Assembly: GCA_020746105.1 (NCBI GenBank)
Contig: CM036617.1
Location: 165,424,912-165,488,911, forward strand
DNA length: 64,000 nucleotides
Reading direction: 5' to 3'
Source of the DNA: Trogon surrucura
Taxonomy: Eukaryota; Chordata; Aves; Trogoniformes; Trogonidae
Shown: one piece after another, positions 52,136 to 64,000 of the stretch
Numbering within the stretch: position 1 is the stretch's first letter
How the letters are laid out: each line of letters starts with the position of its first letter
The notes under the pieces: generated by a model
Databases searched by the model: none
What the model was told of the DNA's origin: nothing
What the model saw: only the letters and a program-made list of their open reading frames with translations
Program-made: the position numbers and the translations under genes

Positions 52136-54805
52136 AAACAAATGTTTCCTACCAGTCTAGTTGTTCATTCTAATAAGAGATTTATTTTTTTTTCCTAGTT
52201 CGCTAATACTTAATTTCTTGAAGTTCCCGTATCCTCTCTTATTCTCTTGATTTCATTTTACTGTTAGCTTTTTTTATCAGCGAAAACCCACCAGTTGATC
52301 TTTATTTTGTATATTGAACAGTATCCATGTTCATGAGTACTTTCTCACTCTGTGACTAATTTTCTTGGTGAACTTCTTGTGAGAAACTGTCACTGCCTTT
52401 CTCTAAGTTACACAAAGTCCAGCTCTTTTTTTTAGTGCTGACATAGTCATACTGTATGTTCTTCATTTTGCTATAATGCAGATTTTAGTCATTTCAGATA
52501 ATTTTGCCTCTGTTTGAAGCAGAGCAAGCTGATTAACATTTCTTGAAGTAGATGGGGATTTCCAGGTGCCTTAAAACAGATTGTGCCTGGACCTACTATC
52601 TTGTTTCTAGCTCAGGCGATTTGTTGTTCTTAGTTATTTTCACACTTCTCTTTGAAATCTTAATTTTGGTAGCTATGCATGCTCAGTGATCATGTGTATA
52701 GAACAGCTATGTCACTAGCATTCTTCATGCAAAATACCTATCAAAGCAGCAGTTTTTGTTGGCAGTACTTCAGCAACTGCCTTATCTTTGTGGTAGTCTA
52801 CTAGATGTTCCAGTTCTCATTCAGTTTTCTTGTTTATGTTCTAATAAATTTCCCATTCTTTTCTGCATTTTTTTTTCGGTTTTAAAATCATTCCCGTTTC
52901 ATACTTCAATTTTTGTGATCTCTCCTTTTCTTCAGCTTCTTTAGATTGTATTTCTGTTTCATATGGGAGTCTTGTTCAGTTAGCACTATATGTGCTGTAC
53001 GTAGTGCTTCTTTACTCTCATAGTAAACAGCTCGACCACAAAGTGTTCCCTTATTTACCTTCATGTGAATTGTACCTGTCTTGTACCAGCAACACGCTAA
53101 AATACTTCCTGATTTCTGGTTGTTTAAGAGTAACTCTTAAACGTTTGCTCTTGCTCACAGAATCCTGCTGTTTTGTGATATGGCTGCAAATCTGTGGCTG
53201 TTTTGCCAGTTGTCAAACTTGTATTTTAAAAACCACAAAAATAGAATTAGTGGAATAAATACCCTTCTCTTCAGCTAGACAGTTTTGAGTCCAGATGTTA
53301 GAGCTCTTGAATCAGATGCAGACTAAGGTACAAGCAGATTTCAGTGCATCTGATATGATGGGAATACGCAGATAAAAATCTGAGTTATTTACAAAACTGT
53401 AATGCAAAATTTTCTTGCTTGCAAACATTGTTTTTAAATGCAAATGCTGTTTTGACTGTGGGTTGTATGGGTACATGTTTACAAATGTGAAATTCCCTTA
53501 CACGTATTTGATGGACTATGTGTCTTCTGGATGTCATTACCACCTTGTAGTTCTTCCGTTTCTCGGTTCATGGTTTTGCTTGAGGCTGTGCTGTGCAGGC
53601 AAATAATGTAATTTCTGTTGTCCTTGTTAGATGTCAATGTGCAGATAATGTTTTTTTTTTGTGACTTGTCAGCAGGATCAAGGTACAAATGAGTAAACTT
53701 GACTCTTATGTGGGGTGGGGGGGTAGAGGCACAAGGGAAAATGTCTTCTGGGTTTGGGTTTGGTTGGTTGTTTTTTCTCTTTTAAAGGCCGAGTAAACCT
53801 TGTTATCTTTACTGACTGAATAGTGCCTCTCTCCTCTTTCAAGTTTAATGTAGTGGATCGTGGATTTGTGTGTGATTATGATTTAGTTGCTTTGTTGTAT
53901 GGCTTATTGAGTATTGCAGTGTGGTCTGCTCGCTGGCTTCACATGAAACAGGGCATTGCTAACTGTATATCTGGATGTTTATGTAAGTGCATGTGTTGAA
54001 TTTTTGTATAAAAAGAAGAACCTTTTGCTACCTGTGCAAGAAATTCTGGCTGAATATAGTAATTTAAATGATTAAATGTAATTTAAAAGATCAAACATAG
54101 TGTAATTCTTCCTTCTGACCAAATAAATTACTGAAAATGTGTGCTAAAACTGTATTTTAAAAGCAAACAATTAAACAGAAAACTTCCTTAGTGCCCTTGG
54201 AATCTTCTAACATGTGCGCCAAAGGAAATGCCTACCTTATGTTGTCATTGGAACAGCATCTATTTGAGGTTCCCTCAGGCCTCTTTTTTCACTCTACTAA
54301 CTAAGCTGTGCGTGTGCAGTGAAAGTCTCCTTTCCGTACGAAAGTTATTTTTCACAAGAAGTACTCTGCTTTCACAGCAGTTTCTGCCTGTGGTTAATAA
54401 GTTCCCTTGAAAATTCTGATTTTTCTCAAGAGATATTGATAGATGTAACTTTTTTTAAATTCCTGTTTTACGTGTAAGAAAGAAGCCATACTTGGAATCA
54501 TAAAGGAAGTCCATAACGGAGCAGACCTTAGAATGCAGATACCCTGAGTTGTAGTCTTCTGCAATAGCTATTAAATCATTCTTTTTCCCCTGTAAGTTTT
54601 TTTTTTCTAAAAATTGTACTATCAAATGATATCGTAGCGATGGAGTTGGAGGTGTACAAATGTTGCTAAGAAACTATGCGATCTGTTCTGGACCGGCCAG
54701 TGTGATGAAGTGGCTGTCTTAAGTTGTTGCGTATGGAAAAGGGCCACTTTAGGTGATGTGCATTTTGCTCCACCGATTTCTGACCTGCAATGCTTGCCTT
54801 TGCAG
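52136..54805 (+). other. Intron, nothing recognised
   Basis: AT-rich. T-runs lie near 52,180, 52,869 and 53,650, and there is a G-rich 'ggggtgggggggt' near 53,713. Open frames of 60-90 codons without a domain or splice context. Confidence 0.4.
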
Positions 54806-54873
54806 ATGGAACATGAGGATTTTGTAATGGAGGGGCATGGCAAGACTCCACCTCCTGGTGAAGAAAACAAACA
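54806..54873 (+). CDS. Candidate coding exon 6, unknown gene
   Basis: A strong acceptor ('tgcttgcctttgcag') and a strong donor (AAACA|GTGAGTC) bound a 68-base exon. In phase 0 it reads MEHEDFVMEGHGKTPP and then PGEENKQ, with the last codon split after two bases. The other two frames contain stops. The peptide is acidic and polar with a PPPGEE segment, in keeping with the two preceding candidates. The phase accepts the exon ending at 33,691 directly, giving VSE then MEH, if the stop-containing exon at 45,920 is skipped. It could also be the first coding exon, since it starts with ATG immediately after the acceptor. Gene not recognised. Confidence 0.6.
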
Positions 54874-56794
54874 GTGAGTCACACGTTTATTTGAAAAGGG
54901 CCTTACCGTAGTAAATGGTGTGAAGCACTCTTGTTTAAATGTGCTGGGAGCATTGGTTGTTCGTTTGGTGCTCAACCTTTTGGTTCCTTAAGTCTCTGTA
55001 GATAATAGTAGATGGTGGCTGAATGAAAAATAAAAAGCAGGATGTTGAGTTGCCTTAAATTTAAAAGCATAGACGTATGCATTGCAATTTCAGAAGGTAA
55101 ATCAGAAGTTGTAATGGGGATAATCATTGCGTAAGCTTGGCACTGAGGTAGTGAATTTGTACATGAAGTTTCTATACAGCTCTTCTTCACTGAAGTAGTG
55201 TCAAATATGATAGAATCAGGGCCTTCCTTTTGGTGTGCATCTGGGAGATTGGTCCTTTTTGAAATACAAGCCGTGCTTTTTCAGAAGGCATTTTATTAAA
55301 GGAATGGAAATTGCAAACAAAATGCTCTTTCAAGGATGAACAAGTTAGACGCTGGTACGCAGTGCTTTAGGGAAAGAGGCTTGATCAGAGAAGAAAATGA
55401 CAGATTTCCATTAGCAAATGGCTTTTTCATATGACTTTAAACTGAAATCCAGTAATGGGGTTGGGTTTTTTCCCTGGGTTTTTGTTCAGATGGAAAGAAC
55501 AGAGCCTTCTCCTAGAAGTGTTGCAGTGATGGTTGTCTTCTGTATCCTTTTGTTAATGCAATAGTAAGTCAATTTCGATATCACATTTAATTTTTTTTCC
55601 TGACCTGCCTTTTGGAGCAAGAAAAAAAGATGGTCTTTGAGGAAGCACAGAACTCTATTTTTCCTGTGCAAAATTGGATGTCTCCTCCTGAGGAGAAGTT
55701 CTCATTGATCAGCTGTGCACTTGTTGCAGAAAGGCTAAGATCTGACTTGAGGTGAAGGTCTTCCTTGCCTTCTAGATAAGCTAGCAACTGTACGTCCTCT
55801 GCAACAATGAGGAGCTGTTTCTGAGGTGACTGAGATGCATTCAGGGAAGGTCGGGTGCTGAACATGCACATTCCTTCTCTCATGGAAATGAGCCAAACTT
55901 CTCAAAGTAATTGCTGCTATTTCTTTCTATTCAGACTGCCCGACTTACTGTGGTTCTAAGAGATACAAAGCTGGTTGAAGTAGAAACTTTCAGAAAGTTC
56001 CAGAAGAAAAATCAGTGCAGAAATAAAAAATAGGAGTTAGATTTCTGCTCTTCTGAATTGTTTCTTTAGCTATCTAGTAGTATAATTAGACGCATTATTG
56101 TAGTGAATAATATGAGGGATGTTATATTGGGTTTATCATAGCCTTGTGTTTGCTGTCTTATTTTAGGTGCAAGTGGAAGCTAGAATTACTTTACAGTTGA
56201 CCTGATTTCTAATTAGAGCTTTTCAAGTGCTTTGCAACATTATTTCTTTATTCTCCGAAACTATGGTTATTAGAAGGAGCGTATGAGATTAATGATAGGC
56301 AGGACTTTTATTTTGTTAACTAATAAATTTGTGTTCAGGTGTCATATGGGATCTTGTCATACAGATCTTGCCCTAAGCAATATTATTCCTAATAATGTTG
56401 TTAATAATATTTTGATGAAAGTTTAAAGGTGCAATTTTAGTAATGCAATTAAAATATGAAGATACTTGTTTTGTGCAACTGTAGCATAATACCAGCAAAA
56501 TTCTATTGTGGCTACTGCTCTTAAATGTAAATAAATCACTTGAACCTTTTTCTGCCTCAATTACTTAACACAATTATCTGCCTTGGTAGAGCTTACCTCT
56601 TGCTGTAAGCGATGTTGATCTGGCATCTAATATAAACAAATGATAATCACACAAAGGATCAGTAGTTCGAATTCTTAAGTGACTCCAAAAAGCTCCATGG
56701 ATTTCAAATGCTTTGCTGTAGACTTCGAAAGAAAAAAAGCAAACTGAAGTTGCCTCTTTGTAGTACTTACTTGCATTAGGGATTAGTGGGATGT
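54874..56794 (+). other. Intron, nothing recognised
   Basis: AT-rich. Short open frames only, including a minus-strand frame that covers exon 6 in antisense and is dismissed as its shadow. No repeat was recognised. Confidence 0.4.
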
Positions 56795-57163
56795 CTGACA
56801 CAGGAGAAGCTGAGAGAGCTGGGACTGTTTAGTCTTGAGAAGTCTTGGGGGAGGATCTTACCCTAAGACTAAGGAAGACTACTGAGCCAAACTCTTCACA
56901 GTGGTGCGTGGTGAAGAAGCAATGGGCATAAACTGAAATACAGGAAACTCCACTTAAACACAAGGACCTTCCCACCCACTCCTTTTTTTTAAACTGTGAA
57001 ACGTGATCAGACCTTTGGAACAGGTTGCCGGGAAAATTTGCGCCGCCTTCATCCTTAAAGATGTTCAAAACCCAGCTGGACACAACCCTGCTGTAGTTCA
57101 CCATACTTTGAGCAAAGAGATCTCAGAGATCCCTTCTATCTGCAGTGCTTCTGTGGTTCTGTG
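56795..57163 (+). repeat. CR1 LINE 3' end in sense orientation
   Basis: It begins 'ggagaagctgagagagctgg', then 'gactgtttagtcttgagaag', 'gggcataaactgaaatacag', 'ggaacaggttgcc' and 'gttcaaaacccagctggaca', and ends with a degenerate 'tctgtggttctgtg' copy of the CR1 octamer. This is the forward strand of a CR1 3' end and the only sense-oriented CR1 in the window. A T-rich interruption lies at about 56,981-56,990. No coding capacity. Confidence 0.9.
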
Positions 57164-60100
57164 CATCTTGTGATTGCTATTGTCCTCCTAGTTGGTTTGA
57201 AATAAAAGTGGAGCTTGTTAGTGCAAAGTACATCAGAAGTTTGCAGAGTCAGACATTCACTACAGGAATAGCTGCACTGGCTGTAGAAACTTCCTTCCCT
57301 TCCCAGCTGTTCTTCAGACTTCCTAGAGTTTATTGCCTCTACAGCTATGCAGATGGGGATTTTTTTTTTTTTTTGAGTGCTTCTAATTTGCTTTCCTGAA
57401 AAGTTGGCCACGTTAATTGCCTTTCGTAGGCAGCCTGATGTTGGGTAATTCTGCACTGAGATTGGTGAGGATGTAAGTATTCAGACTCTGACCTGCAAGG
57501 GTTCTAGCTTGCACCAGAGCCGTGGAGCAGTCTGCCAAGTGTTACCCTCCTAAGCAAGCACGGCAATTTCCAAACTGTTTTCCAAGGGACTCTGAAGTTT
57601 GAGTGGGCAACGAGCGGACAGAGAAAAGAAATACTCCTAAAAGACTTCCAATGGAAGTGGCTCTTGCCTAGCCCCAGTTTCATGTGAAATTTCCCTCACT
57701 AAAGTACAACTTCACAATGGATTACAAGGAGCCAAGAGCATCCGTGGATGACCTCTGGCCCTTTTTCTCTGAAATGCAATGAAATATTTCAACTCAGTTT
57801 GACTTATGGATAAAAAATTGGCATTTCAAGATTACCATCTAGAATTTAAGAAGGATTAAAAAAAAACAAGAACAAACCCACCCTGCTTCAGTCTCGCAAA
57901 CCTTTCTTTTGCTGTACTGAACAGGCAGACTTACAATATTAAAGTTGCAACAATTTAAATTTTTTTGGATTGAACTGTAGATGATACCTGAGAGCTGCTG
58001 TCTGCTGGTATCGGTCAGCTTTGTAGGGAGGAATTATGCTGTTAGACAGTATACAAGGCCTTTAGAAATTGTCAGTTGATCATTTACAACATCAATATAG
58101 GTGATTTCAACTGCAGCTAATTATGAAGGATTTACCCATTCAAAATTCTTAGCTACTTCTTGGCTTACCAGTTGTAATAGGGCTTTCACTTTTCCGCTGC
58201 TAGCGCAAAGATTAACAGGCATCTTTGATCCAGAAGCATCTTTCCAAAACAAACTTCTGTTGATCAGCAGAGTGCAGCTTCTCTTTGTACCTGTTTTGGA
58301 GGTAGGGAAAAAAAAATCTACTCAGGTCTTTAAATTGAGGTTGTGCTCCTAGTTCTAGCAGTATTAATTAGCAACCCTACCTGTGCTAATAAATTATCCC
58401 CTGCTTTCACCACCAGTTGAGGTCCAACCGGTCCAACTAAGGTTTAAGGAATATTTTCATCACCTTTATATTGTAAAAGTCTTTTCGCTCCCTGCAGTGG
58501 AGTGAGTGGCAGGACAAGTTGGCGTTTGAAGGCAGCTCTACCTGTGGGTATGTAAGGGGGCCCTGAGGCATAGAGAAAAGAATTGCCCTTTGTTGTGCAA
58601 TTGAGTGGATAGAAATGGATGAGATGGCAGTGAATTCTCTATCTGTAGAGGCAGCTGTGTTTTAGCCCGAGACTCCTCGTAAGTCAATCATGTTGCAAAA
58701 GCTGACTAGCACCCTTTACAATACAGTACTTCTGCACAATATAACAAAAATATGCAGAATTTATATTTAGGCACTTTAAAATACCAAAAAGTTACACCAA
58801 TTGTCTTCCATATTTTATCAGTTTAATGTTATACTTAACCCTTTTGAAATGTTTGTACTTAAAAGTAGAGGAATTAGCCACAGGAAAACTGTAATCTCAT
58901 TATTCAAACCAAAAAATTATTTTTAATTTATGTGTTCACTTCTGCAAGTTAGTCTTAAAAATATTTTCCTGTTTTTTTTAGGACTTGCCATTTCACCTCC
59001 TCAGTGATATTTTTTTCAAACCACAAATTGCATTTCAAATCATATTATATTGTGTTTTATATTGTGTTTTATATTGTCATGAATAGATACAGGCTTTCCA
59101 TGGACCTCAGCTAACATATACCATTAGTGTACTATTATTTTGCAAGTATTTTCTCAATGTATGGAAAAACAGAAGCCAGGTGACTGTTGAGGAAAGAAAA
59201 AGCTGTAGAAGATCGCACAGAAAAAAGTGTTGGAAGCGAAGTTCCCACTTACTACCTCAGTGCATTTAACCTACACTGCTGCTGAATATTGAGAGGAAAA
59301 CATTTGTGGGCAGTGTACATTCTACGTGTGAATATTTTGGCATTTCTTTTCTGTAGGATTTTATAGTTCTTGAGTCCAGATGTCTTGTAGAAACAGACTA
59401 GTTTGATTGGGTCACGCGTGTGTGTGTCCTCTGCCAAGATCTGTATTTGTCCAGTGTAGGAGGTGCACGAAGTGTGCTTCTGAATTTGTAGTCTCATCTG
59501 ATCAAGAGACTTCTTTACATTTGTTGTCTTTCTAAAACAAGAGAAAAGCATATTTTCCATTCCAGCTTGCTTGATTTATAAATATGATACTGTAAAATAC
59601 CCAGAGTAGATAGTATCACATACTATCCTTGCTACCGTAGGTTTCTCTAGTTATTACAGTCAGCAGTAATTCTAACTGCTAGCAAAAAGGAGAGTATGCT
59701 GATTTACCCATGTCTGAAGAGCTTACTGTACTTTGAGGGGACGAGTATTTGCGTACTAATCGAACTTCTAAAATCCCAAAGCCTCTTTATTTCAGACACC
59801 TCCACCTCGTGTCCTCCCGTCCCTTTCCAGGAAGCAAACTATCTACTGGACACTCAATTGACATCTCAAGTTCATTGTCCAAGAAGTCTTTTTTTAGGTC
59901 TGGTTGGTTAGTGGCTGTTCCCTCTCCACTTCCTCAGGAGCTGCCTGAGGTAACTGCCCTCTCACGTACTGTTCCCATGGATGGCTGGACCGTGCTCTCT
60001 TTTTAGCCTTTCATTGCTGTTTCGATGGCAACTGTTGGATGACGTCTTGCGGGAGACTGAGATAGCAGGCTTAAAGAACAGCAAACAAAATCATTTAAGG

Positions 60101-63100
60101 GCTGTTAATAATCTTGAGCCCTGTCTAAATTAGTGTTTTGTCTATATTCTTAATGTAAAAATATACTTTAATTTAGACAAATTTCTGTGGTATCTACACC
60201 AAGTTAGTGCCATGTGTTTTGATATGCTGAGAATTCACACTTTTGGACTGTTAGTGCAAGTCAGTGACCTTGTAAATGAGTATGAGTGACATTCATCAAA
60301 TGTACTTTTTTCCTCCCTTTGCATCCGATTTAAGTCGCCCGGAGCTTTTTGCCCTGTTTCATTCTCTCCAAAGGATAAATACATTCATCAATTCTTTGGT
60401 AATTTTTGTGTGTAGACCCAGATGAATTGTGGAATCTTTCCTTCAAGGAGGTGAAGAGGAGAAGGAGAAAAAAGTCTAATGGTTGTATGTCATATTAGAG
60501 TTTGTGTTTTCTTCTTGTTTTCTGTGTCCAGAAAATAGAAATTTTGGTGGCTATCTGCTACAGCTTAGAGATACCAGAGGTTAAAGCACAACAAAGCTAA
60601 ATGGTCTTAAAGTCCCAAGAACTTGGTTCTAAGCTGCAGATCCCATCTAGACCCCTCAAGGAGTTACCATTATTGGTTAAAGGAGGGGAGTGAAGGAGCC
60701 AAAAAAAAAAAGAGCAAGCTCTTTATTCCATGTGAAAGATACGACTCGCTTTATATAACTAAAAATACCGTGGTCTGCAGTCAACATGGTAAGAATTAAA
60801 AACTTGTTTACAGAGATATTTTGGAGCTCTTAAGTTGCACTGCTGCTCTGGCATGCTGTGATCTGGAGAGCTGGCAGGATTTCTTTTACTGCTACCTAGA
60901 TAGATGGAATTTGCTGAGCTCTTTGCCCTCCATCAAAGTTGGTCATATTTGGAGATCATGCTGGTTTTAGGTTAGTACGTGCATTTGAATATCTGTGACA
61001 GCTACAGCCCGTAGAATTTTCTGCACGGATAGCTAGCTGTACCTTCCCTGACATTTCAAGCTGAAGGTCTGTACGTGAAGACAAATTACTTAGGGAAGGT
61101 GTTCAAGTCACTTGGAAAGATCAGTTTACAGATTTTTTGCAGCAATAAATACTGCTTTTATTAGAAAAGGGACTCAAATTAGGGAAATCATCTCTTCCAG
61201 TAATCTGGTGAATATGCATTCCTTTTGTATTCTGCTTTTGTTTTGGGTTTGGGAGGTTTTTGGGGGTTTTCTGTTTTTAGTTTTGCTTTTTTTCTTTTTT
61301 AATTTAACTTAGCATATTATGGTTCCTTTAATGAGAACAAAGGAAAATGGGTTGGTGCCAGCTCTAACCAAGATGCCAGAAATTCCTTTGCTCAGAGGTT
61401 TCCGGGCCAGTGATTGAACTCCCCATGCTAAAACTACAGGCAAGTTAGAACAATTTGGAGAGAGGTACTGGTCTATATCACCATAACAAAAATGAAAACA
61501 ATAATTAAAAAATGCAGCTTCCTTTTAGGTTAAAGAAAAGAAAGAAAAAAAAAATTAGATTGGACTAGAATAAGACTAACTCCTTCAGTCCATAAATCTT
61601 CCTTGTCTTTTGTAGGACCTCCCATAAGTGTTTGTAAGAAATCTGCTTTGCATGAATAGACTAAACCAAAGTGAGTGGAGTATAGCGAATGTCAGTAGAA
61701 GCATGTCTAAAGCTCTGTATAAAGAAGGGGTCCTGCTGTAATACAGTGTTTATAGATGTGAAAGATAAGTTTTTCATTAAGTATTCCAACCTGGTCAGCT
61801 GAAAATGCTTGCTGCTATTTTTTTAAAATGTTTAAATCTTCAAGGCTTAAACAGGGGGGGAACGAAGGATTTAACCAATGAGGTGGTTATTCCTTTTGAA
61901 ATGCATAGTAACAGCTATTTTTGGTGGGAAGATCAGTTGAGTCCCTCATCTAACTGGCACAGTAATTCACATGCTGTAAATAACAATTAGAAAGCAACCA
62001 CTTGCTGTATATGTGGATGCAGTGATGCCCTATACCATTTCCCTGAATATCTCTTTATTTGCAGGAAGTATTATCTTTTCACTGGCGTAGACAGAATTGC
62101 ATGAAATAGATAAACTTTTCCTATTTCACTGATACTTTGGCAGTTTATAGGATTTTAGAAACTGGAAAGGGAGACCTTTTAGGATAAAATTGTGGTTTCC
62201 AAAATAAAGAAGCTTCTGAGATGGTAGTAAGGAGCAGGTTAACCAAATACTAAGAATCCTAATTTGCACAAATTACCTTGTATGTTATGCTATTGGAAAG
62301 TAATCATTTAATTTCCAAGGATGTGGATATAAAAGCTCGTTCAACATTTAGAGGGGGACTTGGCTGAATGGGAGAAGATGTTTGGAGTCAATTCTTTCAG
62401 TTCCCAGAGTAAAGTTTCATGCAGTTGCTTTCCATGTCTGTATCCTTGCCGAGTAAGTTTGGATTTGCTTGTCCAGTTTTGGTCAAGTGAAGCAAAAGAG
62501 TAAGAAATTATAATGTAGTTGGAATTGCCAGTGTGTTACTTCAGTAACTGCCTGGAGGAGAGACCAAAATAAATTTCCCCACTAAAAGAAGGGCTTCCGG
62601 ACAAAACAAAACATTATCTGTTCTGGTTATGCATGTTAACAGCTAATCATCATGTGTGTTTTGGGATTAGCTGCATTTTGCATGTGCCATTTTTTGCCCA
62701 GGTACTGAAAGAGGTGAAAAAAAGTTATGCAAAGAGATCTGTACCGGGCTCAGTATACTGGTAAAGCCTTGGCATCAGTGGAGAACTGGCTGTGCAGGAA
62801 ACTGGGATTAGTGTGGTAAAGTAGAGGGTTCGGTGATGTGTGACGGGGATTTGTAGGAAATGAGCTTTCAGTTCCGTTGTTGACGGAACAATTTTGTTAA
62901 AAGGCAGCTAGAAAACTTCATCTTTCTCCAGTTTGGAAAGGGCATTTGAGGAGATTGAAGAAGTGAAGGCATAGTGATGTATTATTATTTGTAGACTGAG
63001 CAACTAGGGAAAGTATTGTGGCAGATTGAGGAAAAATTAGGTGGAAAAGTGGGTATTTGCAAAGTTCGGTGAATGAAGTTTTCCTTCTGACTGTGAGCAC

Positions 63101-64000
63101 TTCATTAATGCATAGCTCAGAACTTTGGCTTGGCCTTGAAGTCCTGTGTAGTTCTCAAACTTCATATGCCGTGAAGTTTTCAGGCCATATATTTTCTTTT
63201 GTCCCTGACAAGATATAAATGAGATCAGAGCTTTAGTATGACTCCAAAGCATTGCTGCAATGTAAATTTGGAATAATAATGATGGTATACTCCACTCCTA
63301 AAATGTGTTGATTAAGTGCCTTTGTCTAGGAGATGCAAAAGCTGTTGTAACCTCAGAAACTGCGCAAGCTTTTCCTTTGTTGGATGCTTTTCGTCATGAT
63401 ATTTTTCTCTGAAGAAAGAATTTACATTATACTTTCCGTTACTATAGTTAAAAACCCCTGCCAGCTCTGTTTTCACAATCCTGCAGCATGAAATATCTTA
63501 CTACTCGCTAAATGTGAAAGGCAGCAACCCCAAAACAAAAGCTTAGCTTTTCTTAGGAATAAGTATTTTGTCTTTGAATGCTTGAACATTTTAAAGTTTT
63601 GCACTCCTGCAGAAGGGAGAGGTCATCTCTTTTGCACAATGGCTTATGTATAATTGCTGGGAAGACTTTAAAAAAAAAAAAAAAGTATGTTGGTACAGCC
63701 AGATTTAGCTATTGTTCACTTTTCTGAAGTGTTGGGCATTCAGCATCTCTGTCCAGAGAAAATAATTTAAAAGTGAACTGAACTATCCCTTATCCAGGAC
63801 TGAGGTGCCTGTGCCAAGTTCCTAGTTGTTACCAAGTCTAGGAAGCATGATGCTTTGAACTCCTGGTCTTAACCTTAATGTTTTTAATTGTTCACTTGAA
63901 ATAAATCATATGACAGTTGTTAGAGCAAAGGAGGAATAGTTAAGTTTGTTAGTTCTGTTCCTTAATTGAAGGGGTTCTCTGCTTGCGTTTAATTATTTGC
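57164..64000 (+). other. Intronic sequence to the right edge
   Basis: About 6.8 kb without a supported exon. Isolated good splice signals exist (donor GAGGAT|GTAAGTATT at 57,473; acceptors near 61,614, 62,064 and 63,330), but none bounds a segment that continues the phase left by exon 6. It holds a 16-base T-run at about 57,359-57,375, a 12-base tandem repeat at 59,046-59,077 and A-runs near 60,700, 61,540 and 63,670. If the gene model is right, the next exon lies beyond this window. Confidence 0.45.
59046..59077. repeat. 12-base tandem repeat, 2.7 copies
   Basis: The unit tatattgtgttt occurs twice in full and once as the first eight bases. The copies are identical. Confidence 0.85.

Noticed and set aside
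54622..54975. 117-codon minus-strand frame covering exon 6
   Set aside because: Antisense shadow of a segment whose plus-strand splice sites and acidic frame are better supported.
57430..57472. 43-base segment with a good acceptor and an almost ideal donor
   Set aside because: In the phase left by exon 6 it meets a stop after six codons, and phase 0 stops at once. Kept only as an isolated splice-like signal.
1..64000. CRISPR arrays, prokaryotic operons, tRNA or rRNA genes
   Set aside because: No spaced identical repeats, no dense coding or ribosome-binding sites, and no tRNA A/B-box pairs or rRNA-like blocks were seen while reading. Intron-scale AT-rich DNA with CR1 repeats excludes a prokaryotic source.

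Overview
The window looks like nuclear DNA from a bird, probably a neoavian. Most of it is AT-rich with short, unconvincing open frames. The recognisable repeats are CR1 LINEs, with the CR1 3' end and its 8-base terminal repeat, plus one solo LTR that resembles a retroviral LTR family common in modern birds. A 2.4 kb CpG island stands out sharply. Nothing suggests bacterial, phage, plasmid or CRISPR content.

Layout: 1-11.48 kb is upstream sequence in which I recognise no gene, with one old CR1 fragment near 3.8 kb. About 11.48-13.9 kb is a CpG island without a TATA box. It carries paired CACGTG boxes, many GC boxes and eight CCAAT boxes in one orientation, and ends in a non-coding first exon with a good splice donor at 13,196/13,197. 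From there to the right edge the window reads as the long-intron 5' part of one plus-strand gene. Exons supported by paired splice signals lie at 16,566-16,636, 28,660-28,732, 33,593-33,691, 45,920-46,017 and 54,806-54,873. The last three share reading phase 0 and encode short, acidic, probably disordered peptides. I do not recognise the protein. The gene would continue beyond 64,000, since no terminal exon is visible.

Repeats: six CR1 copies. Five are antisense to the inferred gene, three of them packed into 48.6-52.1 kb, and one of those keeps a decayed reverse transcriptase fragment. One copy at 56.8-57.2 kb is in sense orientation. A solo LTR lies at 41.56-42.13 kb in antisense. AT and TG microsatellites occur at 22.9, 24.0, 34.9 and 45.2 kb.

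I did not find a convincing new biological system. The observations most worth checking are the 31-base spacing of the CCAAT boxes, the set of phase-compatible acidic exons including one with an in-frame stop, and an upstream ORF whose frame depends on splicing.
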